From the NCBI GenBank assembly GCA_037577475.1, contig CM075184.1, positions 14,504,594 through 14,568,593 on the forward strand: a stretch of 64,000 nucleotides of DNA, in the 5' to 3' direction. Source of the DNA: Chaunax sp. Z400 (Eukaryota > Chordata > Actinopteri > Lophiiformes > Chaunacidae). The translations under genes were made by a program, and so were the position numbers. Positions 62,637-64,000 of the stretch are shown piece by piece. Position 1 is the stretch's first letter, and every line of letters starts with the position of its first letter. The notes beneath the pieces were generated by a model. That model searched no databases and was not told where the DNA came from. It saw only the letters and a list, made by a program, of their open reading frames with translations.

Positions 62637-64000
62637 GTGTTCTAGACTAGTAGCAGTAATACTGCAGTACTACTGTGTTCTAGACTGTAGTAGTAATACT
62701 GCGGTACTACTGTGTTCTAGACTGTAGTAGTAATACTGCAGTACTACTGTGTTCTAGACTAGTAGTGATACTGCAGTACTACTGTGTTCTAGACTAGTGA
62801 TACTGCAGTACTACTGTGTTCTAGACTGTAGTAGTAATACTGCAGTACTACTGTGTTCTAGACTAGTAGTGATACTGCAGTACTACTGTGTTCTAGACTG
62901 TAGTAGTGATACTGCAGTACTACTGTATTCTAGACTGTAGTAGTGATACTGCAGTACTACTGTGTTCTAGACTAGTAGTGATACTGCAGTACTACTGTGT
63001 TCTAGACTGTAGTAGTGATACTGCAGTACTACTGTATTCTAGACTGTAGTAGTGATACTGCAGTACTATTGTGTTCTAGACTGTAGTGATACTGCAGTAC
63101 TACTGTGTTCTAGACTGTAGTAGTGATACTGCAGTACTACTGTATTCTAGACTGTAGTAGTGATACTGCAGTACTACTGTGTTCTAGAATGCAGTAGTAA
63201 TACTGCAGTACTACTGTGTTCTAGACTAGTAGTGATACTGCAGTACTACTGTATTCTAGACTGTAGTAGTGATACTGCAGTACTACTGTGTTCTAGACTA
63301 GTAGTGATACTGCAGTACTATTGTGTTCTAGACTGTAGTGATACTGCAGTACTACTGTATTCTAGACTGTAGTAGTAATACTGCAGTACTACTGTATTCT
63401 AGACTGTAATAGTAATACTGCAGTACTACTGTGTTCTAGACTGTAGTAGTAATACTGCAGTACTACTGTGTTCTAGACTAGTAGTAATACTGCAGTACTA
63501 CTGTGTTCTAGACTAGTAGTGATACTGCAGTACTACTGTGTTCTAGACTGTAGTAGTAATACTGCAGTAATACTGTGTTCTAGACTGTAGTAGTAATACT
63601 GCAGTACTACTGTGTTCTAGACTAGTAGTAATACTGCAGTACTACTGTGTGCTAGACTAGTGATACTGCAGTACTACTGTATTCTAGACTAGTAGTGATA
63701 CTGCAGTACTACTGTATTCTAGACTGTAGTAGTGATACTGCAGTACTACTGTATTCTAGACTGTAGTAGTAATACTGCAGTACTACTGTATTCTAGACTG
63801 TAATAGTAATACTGCAGTACTACTGTGTTCTAGACTGTAGCAGTACTACTGTGTTCTAGACTGTAGCAGTACTACTGTGTTCTAGACTGTAGCAGTACTA
63901 CTGTGTTCTAGACTGTAGTAGTAATACTGCAGTACTACTGTGTTCTAGACTGTAGTAGTAATACTGCAGTACTACTGTGTTCTAGACTGCAGTACTACTG
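62637..64000. repeat. Minisatellite, ~31-37-bp units, runs off the right edge
   Basis: The main unit is TGTGTTCTAGACTGTAGTAG then TGATACTGCAGTACTAC (37 bp). Variants lose three bases at a time (34 and 31 bp), and a 26-bp form appears near 63830-63910. Nearly 40 copies fill 1.36 kb. Each unit holds TCTAGA and the near-palindrome AGTACTGCAGTACT-like core. Open frames in it reflect the repeat and are not genes. Confidence 0.95.

Noticed and set aside
63160..63372. 70-codon open frame of a repeated peptide
   Set aside because: It is a translation of the minisatellite; the repeated peptide only reflects units divisible into frame over a short distance.
1..64000. Bacterial operons, CRISPR arrays, phage or viral genes
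   Set aside because: The gene structure, splice sites and repeats are all vertebrate, and no regular spacer array or viral protein signature was seen.

Overview
This is eukaryotic DNA, almost certainly from a ray-finned (teleost) fish. It holds small exons with GT-AG introns, long (CA)n microsatellites, and dispersed repeats of kinds common in fish genomes. The protein sequences match vertebrate genes. Two protein-coding genes lie head to tail on the minus strand and explain most of the coding signal.

(1) 1-6.5 kb: the 5' two-thirds or so of KHDC4 (KIAA0907/BLOM7, a KH-domain splicing-associated RNA-binding protein). Nine coding exons can be assembled with consistent reading phase, from the start codon at 6334 to exon 9 at 87-144. 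The 3' end lies beyond the left edge. Two KHDC4 introns each carry a structure read here as a box H/ACA RNA gene (about 233-367 and 1344-1476). Both have a 5' pseudouridylation pocket complementary to U2 snRNA around U41, as expected of SCARNA4-like RNAs.

(2) 6.5-11.0 kb: the intergenic region plus the PDE8A 3' UTR (CA repeat, 12-bp inverted repeat).

(3) 11.0-62.3 kb: a complete PDE8A gene (high-affinity cAMP phosphodiesterase 8A). Twenty-two coding exons join in phase to give 818 residues: a myristoylation/palmitoylation-type N-terminus, a receiver-like domain, a PAS domain, an RRKGS PKA-type site, and the class I phosphodiesterase catalytic domain with all metal ligands and the invariant glutamine. 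Intron 1 is about 24 kb (36.4-60.6 kb) and no convincing second gene was found in it. A TATA-like element near 62.28 kb is a possible promoter.

(4) 62.6-64.0 kb: a minisatellite of about 31-37-bp units that runs off the right edge.

The introns and spacer hold mobile-element debris. This includes a hAT-type BED zinc-finger fragment with an internal stop; two copies of a hAT-like non-autonomous element, one with a near-perfect 8-bp target duplication; a deleted Tc1/mariner-like element; a 250-bp terminal-inverted-repeat element nested inside an older repeat; and several other repeat families in two to four copies each. No bacterial, phage, CRISPR or viral system was seen. The most interesting non-obvious content is the pair of intronic U2-directed guide RNAs. 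Comparisons to human or teleost proteins and repeats are from memory, without database searches.
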